Assembly (NCBI RefSeq): GCF_042676145.1
Contig: NZ_JBHTJW010000002.1
Location: 1,846,129-1,910,128 of the forward strand
Direction: 5' to 3'
DNA from: Methylophilus glucosoxydans
GTDB lineage: Bacteria > Pseudomonadota > Gammaproteobacteria > Burkholderiales > Methylophilaceae
Length of the DNA stretch: 64,000 nt
The stretch's first letter is position 1; every line of letters starts with the position of its first letter. The notes beneath the pieces are model-generated. The model saw only the letters and a program-made list of their open reading frames with translations, made no database searches and had not been told where the DNA came from. Shown here in pieces: positions 26,460 to 36,000 of this stretch. Made by a program: the position numbers and the translations under genes.

Positions 26460-26483
26460 CTCGCCACCAGAATCTGTGGCGAG
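26460..26483 (-). terminator. Hairpin after the FAD oxidoreductase gene
   Basis: CTCGCCAC / GTGGCGAG, an 8-bp GC-rich stem with an 8-nt loop, 16 bp after the stop of the last gene of the modification operon. There is no strong T-run, so it is a moderate terminator candidate. Confidence 0.5.
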
Positions 26484-26498
26484 TCAGTGACTTGAGAT

Positions 26499-27953
26499 TC
26501 AGGCAGGCAGTGTTTCCTTGACTGTTTCAACTTCTGCGTCCAGGCGGGTTTCTGCATAGTACAACCCTTGAATCACCTGATCGTTAAGTGAGGTGGCAAA
26601 AAAGCCGCTCGACATTGCGAGTAAAGCAATCTCAGGATGCAGTGCTGCCACGGTTTGCTGATCTTGCTCCCAAGCATCCCGTGCCGCCTGATCTGGTACC
26701 AAAAATCCACCCGGGATACGTTTGATGGCAGCAATCAGAGGTTGGGCATCTGCCGCAATCATGTTCATGGCCGCCAGTTCGGCCAGTAATTTCTCAACGA
26801 TGAATGCGTCCGAATCATTCTCACCGTACAACTGTTTGAAATAATTCTGGTTAAACTCAACCACAATATTCATATCTTCGTCTTGTTGATCAGCACATGC
26901 CGTCTGATTTGTAATCCGATAAGCGCATTTATCCATATCCAGAACATGCAAAATCGTATACACATCACGGATGTCCGCTTTTTTAATGCGCAGAAATAGC
27001 ACTGCAATCGGCGATTTAATCTCTTGCACCATGGTAGGCTGTTTCCCCAGTGCCTTGAGCAACGCTGCTGGCGCACCGGTCCAGACCAAATGGCCACCTT
27101 CAATAGGACCACTCACGGCCCCCTCACCCAACTGTAACCGCCATCCACCGTCATTTTTTTCTACCGTTTGTATCGCTTGTTGTACATAGGTGATATTGGG
27201 ATGACTGAGTACTTGTTGTTTGACTTGACGGCAGATGCCACCGACCGCCCCTTGCTTGGGATAGTGAAATACGGTGGGTTGCAGGGGCACCGCTTTTCCC
27301 TGAAAACTAGCCAGCAATGTCTCGGGGTAGAAGAGTGGTAACCAGGCGACACGATGATAACGTGCCAGCATTTTGTCGGCTGTCACGCCTTGTGCCTTCA
27401 TCAGGTAAGGAGCAATGATATGGTCATGCATGGCTTTACCATGATTGGCAAGGGAAGCGGTCAGGTAATCCAGCGTATGGTAACGGGCACCATTGGATTT
27501 TTCGCGCGCATGAATCTCTGCAGCAGGTAATTGCTGCAACTCTTGAATACTTTGCTGGGCAAAAGGCAATTGACTAAAGGTATGGTAGCTATTACTCAAT
27601 ACCACATCATCGTAAGCCTTGTTCTGCAACCACATTTTTGGCATGTCAAACTGATGTAATGGCGCATACTGCAGGGCCCAGGCATGCACGATATTCATAA
27701 AGCGGCCCACATCATTACGTAGCTTGGGGTTATAGCTGGCTAAGGTACTGTTTTGCGAAAGATAGCCATCCAGCTCAAACTTGACTAAACCCGCATCAAA
27801 CATCACGCCATCAATCTCCAGTCCGGCAAAGTAACCGCCCAATGGTCCACCAGGATTGACCAAGGTCACCTTTTTGCCTTGGCGCGCCAACTCTAATGCC
27901 GCGACCATTCCAGCTAAAGCATTCCCTACAATCACCGTTGTTTTAGTATCCAT
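26499..27953 (-). CDS. FAD-dependent oxidoreductase, amine oxidase/phytoene desaturase-like
   Basis: The 484-residue product starts with a Rossmann dinucleotide-binding segment, TTVIVGNALAGMVAALELAR, ending in an acidic/polar beta-2 end, followed by a GGYFAGLEIDGVMFDAGL stretch like that of protoporphyrinogen oxidase/UDP-galactopyranose mutase type flavoproteins. The C-terminus has SGFFATSLNDQVIQGLYYAE, a typical second FAD contact. The substrate is unknown. Only 2 bp separate it from the methyltransferase gene, so it belongs to the polydomain glycosyltransferase operon; a sugar or lipid-linked intermediate is a reasonable guess only. Confidence 0.72.
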   Translation of the reverse strand: MDTKTTVIVGNALAGMVAALELARQGKKVTLVNPGGPLGGYFAGLEIDGVMFDAGLVKFELDGYLSQNSTLASYNPKLRNDVGRFMNIVHAWALQYAPLHQFDMPKMWLQNKAYDDVVLSNSYHTFSQLPFAQQSIQELQQLPAAEIHAREKSNGARYHTLDYLTASLANHGKAMHDHIIAPYLMKAQGVTADKMLARYHRVAWLPLFYPETLLASFQGKAVPLQPTVFHYPKQGAVGGICRQVKQQVLSHPNITYVQQAIQTVEKNDGGWRLQLGEGAVSGPIEGGHLVWTGAPAALLKALGKQPTMVQEIKSPIAVLFLRIKKADIRDVYTILHVLDMDKCAYRITNQTACADQQDEDMNIVVEFNQNYFKQLYGENDSDAFIVEKLLAELAAMNMIAADAQPLIAAIKRIPGGFLVPDQAARDAWEQDQQTVAALHPEIALLAMSSGFFATSLNDQVIQGLYYAETRLDAEVETVKETLPA

Positions 27954-27955
27954 TT

Positions 27956-28714
27956 TCAGTCCTCAAGTTTGAGATTGACATAAATTTCAGAGCCGTTTTC
28001 AGGAAAATGCCGCGCCAATTGCCACAAGCCATCCAGCATTTCCTGCGTCAGCAAGCCTTGTTGCATCAGGGTCATCATTTGGTGATGGGTAAATGGTTTC
28101 ACCAAAAAAGAACCTGCCTCAAGCACTTGTAATCCTAGTTCTTTCGCCAATACTTTTAATTGTTTTAAATCAAAAATACGTGGCTGATTAAATGATTTTT
28201 GCAGTGCAGACTGGGCATAGACGCTATCCATCAACCCCATCTCCACAGCTAGCAGGCGGTGCATAGACAACGCATTCGGCACATTGATATGAATCACTGT
28301 ATTTTGACCTGCCAATGCTTTGGCACTAGCCAATAATGCCTTCGCATCTGGCACCTCATGCAACAGGCTGCTCAGCAGGATCAAATCATATGCCGGGTCA
28401 GGTTTGCCCAGATGGCTGCTTTCAAGAAACGCCTCGATCACCTGTGCACCTGCTAATTGGGCAGTATCTTTTCTGGCTTTTTCTGCAAACTGCGGGCCAG
28501 GCTCAACGACGGTCAGGCTTTCAAAGCCTTGCCAGTGATTCGCAATCGTATCCCAACCGCAGCCGACCTCCAGCACATGTTTGGGTTGATATTTTTCAAA
28601 CAACTCTAGCAAGAGTTTTTTACGATAGCGCGCCTGAATCACTTCAAAATCGCTGGCGCTGTACGCTTGCTCATAAGCCGAGATCGCTTGTTTACGTTGG
28701 TCATCATGCATCAT
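27956..28714 (-). CDS. Class I SAM-dependent methyltransferase
   Basis: The product (252 residues from the ATG at 28714) has motif I HVLEVGCGWDTIANHW (about residues 42-57), an acidic motif II end (LTVVEPGPQF) and DLILLSSLLHEVPD as motif IV. The chosen ATG overlaps the stop of the upstream gene in an ATGA junction, which is the strongest evidence for the start. The substrate is not evident; the context suggests methylation of a sugar or modified residue made by this operon. Confidence 0.82.
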   Translation of the reverse strand: MMHDDQRKQAISAYEQAYSASDFEVIQARYRKKLLLELFEKYQPKHVLEVGCGWDTIANHWQGFESLTVVEPGPQFAEKARKDTAQLAGAQVIEAFLESSHLGKPDPAYDLILLSSLLHEVPDAKALLASAKALAGQNTVIHINVPNALSMHRLLAVEMGLMDSVYAQSALQKSFNQPRIFDLKQLKVLAKELGLQVLEAGSFLVKPFTHHQMMTLMQQGLLTQEMLDGLWQLARHFPENGSEIYVNLKLED

Positions 28715-29640
28715 ATACAATCCATTTCCAGCCATTGCAAGGTTGTCGTGCGACCACCAAACATTTCCTTTTGCGCACATAAGCCTTCATTAAAACTTAA
28801 GCCATTGTGGCAGGTAGAAATGCCAAAATTAAAATAGGGCTTATCTGCGTAGACTTCGCTGATGAGCGTTTCCAGTAGTAAGTCTACCGCCCCCACCTCT
28901 CTTGCCACCTGACTAGGCGCAATGTATTGCGTGTGCGCAACCCGGCCAAAATCGAACATAACGACTCCGGCAATCGGCTGCTCATGTAGATAGGCCATAT
29001 ACAAGCTGATTTCAGGACAGCGGCTGGCTAGCAGCGAGATCTCTTGCAGGCTGTGCGTGGGACTGGTGCCATGTCGCGCTTGCAAATTATCAGTGAGTAT
29101 CTGCCAACAACTAGCGTAGTCGTCACTTTTTCTAATCGTGACCCCTGCTTTAGCCGCTTTGGACAATGCATGCTTACGACCTTTTGATAAGCGCAAACGT
29201 GACTCCTGCATAATGGTGGTTGATACATCCACTCGCATGGTCCTGGCACCTAATCTAAACAAGGCATACAAATCCTCTTCACTGGGCATGCTGTGATAAA
29301 TATGTGGAATAGGCTTATAAATAAGCTTTTTAATCCCCATGGCCGCCCAGTAATCACGTAACTGCTCAAACAGGGCTTTTACATCTGCCGCCCCCAGACG
29401 TGCACTCATGACCAAACCGCCAAAACTCAAACCGCCATGGCTGACGATGGTGTCACCGTCGCGGCTCGCCGGCAACATGGCAAGTACTTGCCCTTCCTTC
29501 TCTATCCACAAAGAAGCATCCTGAAAACGGTCAGCGTGATAATCCATGTAGCCTCTTTTGAAAAAGAAGGCCCCATTCCGGCTCTGTGCCAAAAACTGGT
29601 CCCATGCCACATGCTGTTGCTGATAAGTCCGAATATCCAT
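28711..29640 (-). CDS. GNAT-fold acyltransferase, FemAB/BioF2-like
   Basis: The 309-residue product resembles the FemAB-type double GNAT fold: an N-terminal half with FFFKRGYMDYHADRF, then LSKGRKHALSKAAKAGVTIR and a C-terminal half with LYMAYLHEQPIAGVVMFDFG and HTQYIAPSQVAREVGAVDLL. Related proteins transfer amino-acyl or acyl groups in cell-wall or glycan synthesis. Here it could acylate the amino group of a 3-amino sugar, but that is inference. It lies 1 bp from the stop of the 1150-residue gene and overlaps the methyltransferase gene by 4 bp. Confidence 0.72.
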   Translation of the reverse strand: MDIRTYQQQHVAWDQFLAQSRNGAFFFKRGYMDYHADRFQDASLWIEKEGQVLAMLPASRDGDTIVSHGGLSFGGLVMSARLGAADVKALFEQLRDYWAAMGIKKLIYKPIPHIYHSMPSEEDLYALFRLGARTMRVDVSTTIMQESRLRLSKGRKHALSKAAKAGVTIRKSDDYASCWQILTDNLQARHGTSPTHSLQEISLLASRCPEISLYMAYLHEQPIAGVVMFDFGRVAHTQYIAPSQVAREVGAVDLLLETLISEVYADKPYFNFGISTCHNGLSFNEGLCAQKEMFGGRTTTLQWLEMDCI

Positions 29641-29641
29641 A

Positions 29642-32600
29642 CTAGTGACTCATTTTCCCCAATACCTCTTGATAAGCGCTCATGGAACAAGCCTGCTCAT
29701 AGTAGGTACGTGCCGCTTTTGCATACTTCGAATGATCAGCATTCAATGCTTTTAAACCGGCGATAAACGTCTCCATGTCATGCCAGTAAATCGTCTCAGG
29801 GGCATGGCTGCCAACGTTAAGATGACGCGGGCAATCCAGAGCTTTAAACGCCAGTAAAGGATAGCCGGCTCCCTGCGCCTCAATATCCGACTTAGCGCCC
29901 ATAATAGGGGCAGAGCCAATAAACACATGTGCATCAATCTCGAGCAAGGCTTGCCATAAGGATGGCACGTTGCCCATATAGACAAAACGCGCTACATCCA
30001 AGCCTTTTTGCGTTAGGTAGTCCCGCACTTGTTGCAGCACAGGGGCCTGAATCTCACCAAAATGATAATGCTGACCTTCGCCTAGATACAATGCCTGGCA
30101 GACCAACTCCTGAAAAGCAATCGCACCCTCGGTTTTAAACTTGGCAAAAGTGCCAGCCGTGACTGTATTCAACTTGCCGGAGGTATAGTCAAAAGTTTTA
30201 ACCCCTTGGTCAACAGCCGTCGTTGGTAAAAACAATGTTTCGCGATCCAAATCTTCATGACAGTTGATGGCTCGTTGCCCATACAAATCGACATGTTTCA
30301 AATGGGGGACGCGGCTCCCTACTGACAAATTGTGATCCGCATGGTGAATAAAGTAGTAATCCGTCTCAAAATTAGGCTGACAAGCCACGACCGCAGCGAC
30401 ATCATCCTGATGCGTCAACAAAAACACATTACGGGCATAGGTATTAATCAGGCTGGCCAAACGTTGGCCTTTGGCCAGCAAGCTTTCTTGTGGCAGGACT
30501 AAAACAGGGCACTGTGGCAGCGCGCTTTGAATATTCTTGTAAAACGATTGTGTTGCAAATCTTGCATAAACATCGGTGATCACCAGCATGGGATTCTCAA
30601 GCTGATGCAGCATGGTAATAATATCCTTGGTATGTCCGCCAAAGTCATAGACTTCGGTGGCAACAACAATGTTTGCCAGTTTGGCATTGCGTGGTACTAC
30701 GGCTGGAATACCCAAGTCTATGTTGGCAAGTAACTGATCAAAATATGGTGCAAATATTTTATGACCAGTAAATTCTGGCAGCCACATCAGCTTCAAGACC
30801 ACTGCACGCACAAAATTAATCAGTTTATCGGTCTCCATCAAAGCTGGAAAGCGTTGTATAAAGGCCTCACAAGCGCTTAAATCCATATTGCCAGAAATCA
30901 ACGCTCCGCTAGACTGGCCTCTTTGAATATCGGCTACATTGGCTGTCACAATCTCCTGCAGCAGGCCGGTAGCGTCTATCAACCCCTCCATGACCGGACT
31001 TTGTTGAACTTGAGGATTGCCAATGAGACCAATCGCGTAATTGACAACTTCCTCATATAGCATGTCATGCATTGCCTCAGAAAAGGCATACTTCTTAGCC
31101 TCGCTGATTGCCATAAACACGGTTTTAAAGGCATGTAACTGGGTATAGGCATCAATAATGGTGACCCAGTACTGCTCAATTTGAGGGGCATTCGCAATCG
31201 CTGCTTCCAAATATGGTAACGCGGCATCTAATGCCTCTGTTTCTGCGAGCAATCGTCCATAGTCATGATTAGCCCTGGCATGTTTGGGATCAGCTTGTAA
31301 CACTTGTTGTAACTGTGCTTTGGCAGACTGATAATTACCTTCTGCCTGTAAAGCTTGTGCTTGCGTCAACAAAGCCTCTATTGCCGCATGCGTCATCAAG
31401 TTTGACTCTACAAGCGATGCGGTCTCGGTTTCTTTTTGCAAGCGCCAGGCACTATCGGTTTTCTCTAGACACTCCTGATTTAATAGCTGAGCCATTTGTG
31501 CAGTCAATGCATGTTTCTGGCCTTGCTTGATCGCCTCATAAGCTGCAGGAAAGTCTTGCGCTAAGATATAAGCATCAATCAGGCTCACCCAATATTGTTC
31601 AACCTCAGGCCTGGCCATGACTGCTGCTTCAAACTTGGGTAAGGCGGCTTCAACACCCCGCGTATGCGTTTCAATAAAGCCCAGATTGTGATTGGCCCCG
31701 GCATGTTGTGGCTGATTCTTGAGAATATCTTCATATAAAGCCATCGCCTTTTGAAGCTCACCTGCGGCTTGTAATTGCTCGGCCTGCGCATACACTTCCT
31801 CAATCGCTTGCTCGAGCTGATTTAACCGATGGCGCTTAATCCGATCAACGATCTTATCTTTCAAAGCAGTGTAGCCCAAACTATCCACATCACAGTGCTG
31901 CTTACAGGCCTGTTTTTTTATTTCATCCAATGCCTTGAATTCATCCATGGTCACAAATTCAGCCAATGTCGAATTGACCAGTGGCATTAAACTTGAATCA
32001 TAAGCTTTGACCCGCCATTGCGGTTGTGTCACCAACATCAAAGAAACAATCCGTTCAAACACAAATGACTTACACGGCAAAAGTTTATGTTCATGGGTAG
32101 TATCGGCATTCAAACATTTTGCGAGCAGCGTTTTACCCTCTTCAGCTTCATGAAACAAATCTTCACAAGCTGCCAGCCATGTTCGCCAGAAGCTAGGTTT
32201 TGCCACAAAGAAATTAGAATACACAGAGTTTTCGCTGTGCATGATGAGTGTGTCCATCTCGGCTTGAGGCGCAATTTTATTGATCACCAATTCAAAGCAA
32301 GGTGCAATGCCTTGATGGGCCAGGATACCTTGATGGAATTGATTCAGGAAAAACGCGGTCTGGTCAAAAAAAGGTGAAAAAAGAATCACGTCTGACTGAT
32401 CAGCATTGGCCTCGATAAAACGGTAAACCTCTGCAGAACTTAACCCGGTTTTTTCAGAAAACTTTGGCGAGAAGAAGCCATAGAAGGTCTCTTCATCTAG
32501 CGCCTCATTTAAAAAGTATTGACGCATAAACCAATACTCACGCCAATCTGGTCGGGGATTGGCCAGGTTATCAAACGGAATAAATCCTTTATCCAACTCG

Positions 32601-33094
32601 AGGCGACTTTGTTCTGAATAATAGGCCTGGTAAATTTTAACCTTAGCAACGTTGCCTGATTTGACAAATGAAGCAGGCACTTCGCTTGCAGTGGCCATGA
32701 CTGAAGATCCGGCCGCTTCCATCATGTCTACACATGTCTGGGCCAGTACGTGTGCTTTTGACAGTCCTAAACCATACTGCAACCCTAATTGAATTGCCGC
32801 AGCTGCTTTTTGCAATTGCGCGCAAAACATCAAGGCCTCAATGTAGCTGACCCAATATTGCTCATTCCCGGCATCCAGCTGAACAGCCTGTTCAAGTTTG
32901 CCAATTGCACCAGCATCCCCTTGTGAGCGCAAAACCAATCCAAACTGGTGATAAGCAGGCGCATAGCGAGGATATTGCTGCAACATAGCCTGATAGTGTC
33001 TTAGCACTTGTTCCGGTTGATCTGCCAGCGCATTGGCCTCAGCCATCAGTTGCTCCGGCGTGGCATTCATCTGATTGATAGTGTCCTGGCTCAT
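29642..33094 (-). CDS. 1150-residue TPR protein with GT-B-like glycosyltransferase domain
   Basis: Layout by eye: TPR/EQYW repeat (about residues 10-115); an unrecognised domain of about 250 residues (170-420) starting VKIYQAYYSEQSRLELDKGF and containing DVILFSPFFDQTAFFLNQFH; two more EQYW-type TPR modules (about 430-550 and 570-690); and a C-terminal region (about 800-1140) with FGGHTKDIITMLHQL, DYYFIHHADHNLSVGS and HVFIGSAPIMGAKSDIEAQG that looks like a GT-B glycosyltransferase related to the OGT C-terminal half. Its ATG overlaps the stop of the 2380-residue gene (ATGA). It probably transfers a sugar to the same target; donor and acceptor are unknown. Confidence 0.7.
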   Translation of the reverse strand: MSQDTINQMNATPEQLMAEANALADQPEQVLRHYQAMLQQYPRYAPAYHQFGLVLRSQGDAGAIGKLEQAVQLDAGNEQYWVSYIEALMFCAQLQKAAAAIQLGLQYGLGLSKAHVLAQTCVDMMEAAGSSVMATASEVPASFVKSGNVAKVKIYQAYYSEQSRLELDKGFIPFDNLANPRPDWREYWFMRQYFLNEALDEETFYGFFSPKFSEKTGLSSAEVYRFIEANADQSDVILFSPFFDQTAFFLNQFHQGILAHQGIAPCFELVINKIAPQAEMDTLIMHSENSVYSNFFVAKPSFWRTWLAACEDLFHEAEEGKTLLAKCLNADTTHEHKLLPCKSFVFERIVSLMLVTQPQWRVKAYDSSLMPLVNSTLAEFVTMDEFKALDEIKKQACKQHCDVDSLGYTALKDKIVDRIKRHRLNQLEQAIEEVYAQAEQLQAAGELQKAMALYEDILKNQPQHAGANHNLGFIETHTRGVEAALPKFEAAVMARPEVEQYWVSLIDAYILAQDFPAAYEAIKQGQKHALTAQMAQLLNQECLEKTDSAWRLQKETETASLVESNLMTHAAIEALLTQAQALQAEGNYQSAKAQLQQVLQADPKHARANHDYGRLLAETEALDAALPYLEAAIANAPQIEQYWVTIIDAYTQLHAFKTVFMAISEAKKYAFSEAMHDMLYEEVVNYAIGLIGNPQVQQSPVMEGLIDATGLLQEIVTANVADIQRGQSSGALISGNMDLSACEAFIQRFPALMETDKLINFVRAVVLKLMWLPEFTGHKIFAPYFDQLLANIDLGIPAVVPRNAKLANIVVATEVYDFGGHTKDIITMLHQLENPMLVITDVYARFATQSFYKNIQSALPQCPVLVLPQESLLAKGQRLASLINTYARNVFLLTHQDDVAAVVACQPNFETDYYFIHHADHNLSVGSRVPHLKHVDLYGQRAINCHEDLDRETLFLPTTAVDQGVKTFDYTSGKLNTVTAGTFAKFKTEGAIAFQELVCQALYLGEGQHYHFGEIQAPVLQQVRDYLTQKGLDVARFVYMGNVPSLWQALLEIDAHVFIGSAPIMGAKSDIEAQGAGYPLLAFKALDCPRHLNVGSHAPETIYWHDMETFIAGLKALNADHSKYAKAARTYYEQACSMSAYQEVLGKMSH

Positions 33095-36000
33095 GCATTG
33101 GCCTTTCTTGAAAGTTCATGGATTGCTGTCTGCAGGGTTTGTGGGCTGACATCCGGTGCATTCGTGCAATGCTTGCAGGAGCTTGGCATATCACCTCGCA
33201 GCAATGCATGACGGAAGGCACGTATCCCTTCACCGTTCAACCCTTCCTCTTCTTTGCCACTATCAATATTGCCCACCGGATCCATTTCAGTCATGCAGCA
33301 AGGGAAGATCGCAGCATCGGCAGCCAGCGTAAAGCGTGTCCAAGGCTGCAAACAAAGCTTGGTGGAAAGTTGCGGATCGGCCTGCACAGCGCCTGTATCA
33401 GTGGCTGCAGCATTGATACTTTTCGCCATGGCTTCGATTCTCTCCATCAAATGTGGCTGTATGGTGACGCGAAAGCCCTGCTGCTTATCTGCAATTTCCA
33501 TGGCATGCTTTAAATGCTCGACAGCTTGCTTGAATGACACCGGATCATCGTTATGCAAAGGACGAATCGCATGTTTGTCAGTAGCTTCACGCTCAAACAA
33601 ATCTGAAATCGTCACCGACGTGATCGGCAAATTAGACAGCATCGCCATCAATTCAGGCAGGCCGGCAGCCGCTTCATGATATAAAGTAACGTTCACCGTC
33701 AGTTTGGGTAACTTGAGACCGTGAAACTGGCAGTAGGTCTGCAAACGGGTAATGTTGTAAATAATCAAACCGAGGTCGGACTTGGCGCGTACCTCACGTG
33801 TCAATTGCCGATCAGCGGTATCAATTGAAATCACGATGCCGTCTAGCTGGGCAAAGACCGCCCAATCCTCATCTTCATATTTGGCCGCAAAGTTGCTGTT
33901 GACATGGATATAACATGACGGATTACGAGACTTGCCAGCGTGTATCATGCGTGGAAAATCTTCACGCCAATGCGGATGAAAAGTAGACTCGCCGGTTCCT
34001 GCCAGCAACAACTCGCTATAAGAAGATTGCTCGATTAAATGAATGACCGCATCCACGGTTGTGGTTGTCATATCCATATTACGCCCAGGAATTTGGTCGT
34101 CGCCGGGATTACTCTTGGAGCAATACTTGCAGCGCAAATTACAACGGGAAGTGTACTCAATCATCAATGCCTGAGGATAAGCCTTTAACCAGCTTTCAGG
34201 GAAGACTGTCTGATCCGCAAGTGGTTTTGTCTTGTTAAACCACTGAACAGGTTGCGCTAACAGAGGCTGCTGAGGGACAACGGACACTGGCACGTCATCG
34301 GTAACAGTCGTCTGCATCTTGCTTTCAGCAAATAGCTGTTGTTGTAATTGCTCGACAGAAACCAGGGCTGAATCAGGCGTATTTTTCTCAGCAAACTGTT
34401 GGCTCGCCGCTTGCATGCAATCATTCATCAGCATGGCTGCTGACGCAGCGGTTAACCCATGTTGCTGCCCTTGCTGAATAGCCAAGAGCGCTGCTCGAAT
34501 GTTGTCTTGCATCATCAATGCATCAATATAGGTGACCCAATATTGCTCTACTTCTGGCTGCAGCATGACTGCTTGCTCCAGTCTTGGCAAAGCGAATGTG
34601 ACACCGCGGGTATGTGTTTCAATCCATCCCAACTGGAAATTGGCTTCCGCATGTTGGGGTTCTGCCTTAAGCAAGGCAAGATAAAGTTGAGCAGCCTTCG
34701 TAATCTCTCCTTCTGCCTGTAATTTCTGGGCGGCAGCCATTAAATCACTACTAGGCGTGACAGGAGAAAGTGTATTTACGGCTTCTACAGTATCAATTTC
34801 TTCCACAAGCATCTCTGGCTCCATATGTAGAATGGGTTGAGATAGGTCGGCATCCACCCATCTGCTTTGAATTGAAGCTGGGGCCTGTTGCGCACACCAG
34901 CGTTGCCACATCTGGAATAACATCTGGCGTAACGCCTCTGCTTGCAAGCCAGGTTTGGCGAGCAAACTGTTAGAAAAGTGTTCACGCATGTGGGCGCGAC
35001 ACGCTGCCAACTTTGTAAAGTCAGCACACAGGTCCAGGGTCTGCTTGATCAGGCGGTCATGGTCTGAGGCAATAAACTGCATCAACCCCAGATGCTGCAT
35101 CAATGCCATGGCGCCACGGCTTGCTAAGCGGTCACCGGCAACACATAACGTGGGCACGCCCATCCACAGCGCATGTGCAGTGGTGGTGACGCCGTTGGAG
35201 GGGAAGGTATCCAGGCAAATATCGACCTCGTGGTAATAGCCTAAATAGCTTGCCATGTCAGTGCGTGCGTAATAGCGGATGCGGTTAGCGGCAATGCCAG
35301 CTTCGGCAAACCAGGTTTGCAAATGCTGCGTGCTTTCGCCCTCTCCCACCCCTCCAATCACCAGGCGGCTGTCAGGCAAGGCTTGCATCAACGCAGCCCA
35401 TTGTTGCACGGTAGCCTGGGTGATTTTGAGGACCCGGTTAAAGCAAGCAAACGTGACATAGCCGTTGTTCAGTGCAGGCAAGGCATTCACCTCTGGCGCT
35501 TGCTCATATGGGATAAAGGTAGCATTCACCGGCAGCTGCACCAGCTTTTCAGTAAACTGGTCATCAAACTGGCCGGCTGGCAACAGATAAGAGTCTGCCA
35601 GGTAATAATCCATGCTGCTCAAGCCGGTGGTATTGAGGTAGCCCAGCCAGCTCACCTGAACTGGCGCAGGCTTGCGCGCAAATGCCAGCAAGCGGTTGCC
35701 TGCCGTATGGCCGGATAAATCAATCAGGATGTCAATGCCGTCAGCCCGGATTTGCTCGGCCAATGCCTGGTCTGACCAGGATGAGACTTCGTACCATGTT
35801 GAAAAATAGCCCTGCATCTGGGTGGTGACATTATCCACCAGCGGTTGATTGGCATAGGCAACCAAGCGCAGAGAGGTTTCTTTTGCCAGCTCACTAAGTA
35901 AAGGCAGCATAAAGTGCGCGACCGAATGGGCCCTGAAATCTGCAGAGACCCAGCCGATATTGAGTGGTCTGTGCACGTCACGTGTATTCTGATGTGGTAG

